From an uncultured Sutterella sp. (GTDB taxonomy: Bacteria; Pseudomonadota; Gammaproteobacteria; Burkholderiales; Burkholderiaceae_F): a stretch of 64,000 nucleotides of DNA. Under the pieces are notes generated by a model. It worked only from the letters and a program-made list of their open reading frames with translations. It made no database searches and had not been told where the DNA came from. Below are positions 63,493-64,000 of this stretch, one piece after another. Positions within the stretch are counted from its first letter, which is position 1. Each line of letters starts with the position of its first letter. The translations under genes and the position numbers were made by a program. The DNA lies in the NCBI GenBank assembly GCA_905213905.1, contig CAJMKD010000011.1, positions 1-64,000 on the forward strand, read 5' to 3'.

Positions 63493-64000
63493 TTATTCAG
63501 AGTAAAAGAGCGACCCTGCTGCTGCGCCGTCAGAGAGCGGACGCAAAACGGCGCGCACGGGGGAAGCCTCGGCACCAGGCCAATTCATAGGAAGCGCAAT
63601 CAACTCATAGAACCCGGCTTCAACATCGCAAAGATACAGATTCTCCATAAGCGGCATCGACTTGGAAAGTGCCGCGCGATGTGCGGGAAGCTCGACGCTC
63701 TCTGCCGGATCAACGCTCGGCACGTCCACACCGATAAGTCGAACGCCGGCTGCCGCCGCGCCCTCAACAAATTCGGGGCTCAGTGCACGAAAGTCATTGG
63801 TCCAGGCGCTCGGCTTCCGGCGCTGAGTCTTCACAAGGAGCCGCTCGCAGCGAGCCCGTCCATCTGAACGGAAAAAGCTTTTCGGCAGTTCTGCAAAGCG
63901 CACGGCATTTCGAACACCTGCCCCGCTGCTGAGGTCCACAACAAAGCAAGGCCCGACGAAGCGCTCAAGAGGCAAAGCTGCGATGTCCTCGGCATCGGCA
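63493..64000 (-). CDS. kynB: Kynurenine formamidase KynB, 5' end outside window
   Basis: The minus strand is open to the right edge, so this is the C-terminal 168 residues or so of a cyclase-family amidohydrolase. The visible part starts DAEDIAALPLERFVGP, then CFVVDLS, GVRLIGVDVPSVDPAES, LPAHRAALSKSM, ENLYLCDVEAGFYELIALP and ASPVRAVLRPL. This block order is that of KynB (arylformamidase), which opens N-formylkynurenine to kynurenine in tryptophan breakdown. The metal-binding HxGTHxDAP part lies outside the window. A TTG at 63975 is not the start. It is followed at once by the thioesterase gene. Confidence 0.87.
   Translation of the reverse strand, partial: ADAEDIAALPLERFVGPCFVVDLSSGAGVRNAVRFAELPKSFFRSDGRARCERLLVKTQRRKPSAWTNDFRALSPEFVEGAAAAGVRLIGVDVPSVDPAESVELPAHRAALSKSMPLMENLYLCDVEAGFYELIALPMNWPGAEASPVRAVLRPLSDGAAAGSLFYSE

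Overview
The window looks like core chromosome of a betaproteobacterium of the order Burkholderiales, probably close to Sutterella or Parasutterella. Several conserved gene orders support this: gyrA-serC-cmk-rpsA-ihfB-lapB, glmM-folP-ftsH-rlmE with divergent yhbY, dnaX-ybaB-recR, trxA-rho, and hemC-hemD. The tmRNA tag ends in RFALAA, like the ANDERFALAA tags known from betaproteobacteria. The genus is an inference; no 16S rRNA gene is present.

Layout. 0-5 kb: a mobA fragment running off the left edge, divergent moeA, a WYL regulator followed by a basic-tailed metallophosphoesterase, and lolA. 5-12 kb: ftsK, trxB, an Smr protein, an EamA transporter, glnB and a small protein of unknown function. 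12.4-14.2 kb: one complete IS3-family insertion sequence with an A7 frameshift site. 14.4-21.7 kb: glmM, folP, ftsH, rlmE, yhbY, greA and gmhA. 21.8-25.5 kb: recR, a ModD-like gene, ybaB and dnaX. 25.7-33 kb: a LysE-type exporter, the SRP 4.5S RNA, trxA, rho, nadE, hemD, hemC and zinc-free L31. 33-38 kb: three membrane proteins (ArnT-like, MATE, and one of unknown function). 38-47.4 kb: a minus-strand block from gyrA down to htpX. 47.7-54 kb: mtaD, an OmpA-type protein, gph, tmRNA, a large DUF748/AsmA-like protein and tRNA-Thr(CGU). 54.3-64 kb: tsaE, amidase, fbaA, dgkA, purC-purE-purK, sua5, an ArsC-like gene, murI, a thioesterase, and a kynB fragment running off the right edge.

Common themes are cell-envelope building (glmM, gmhA, murI, amiC, lolA, lapB, dgkA), DNA replication and repair (dnaX, recR, gyrA, ftsK), molybdenum cofactor (mobA, moeA, perhaps modD), t6A tRNA modification (tsaE, sua5), the thioredoxin pair, and purine synthesis.

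I see no CRISPR array, prophage, secretion locus or defence island. The points most worth a second look are: a dnaX whose zero frame gives only a gamma-length protein while the tau tail lies in the +1 frame; a NadE whose glutaminase half has lost its catalytic residues; a NadC-family gene that is really ModD-like; and a glutamine in GyrA where the quinolone-contacting acidic residue usually sits.
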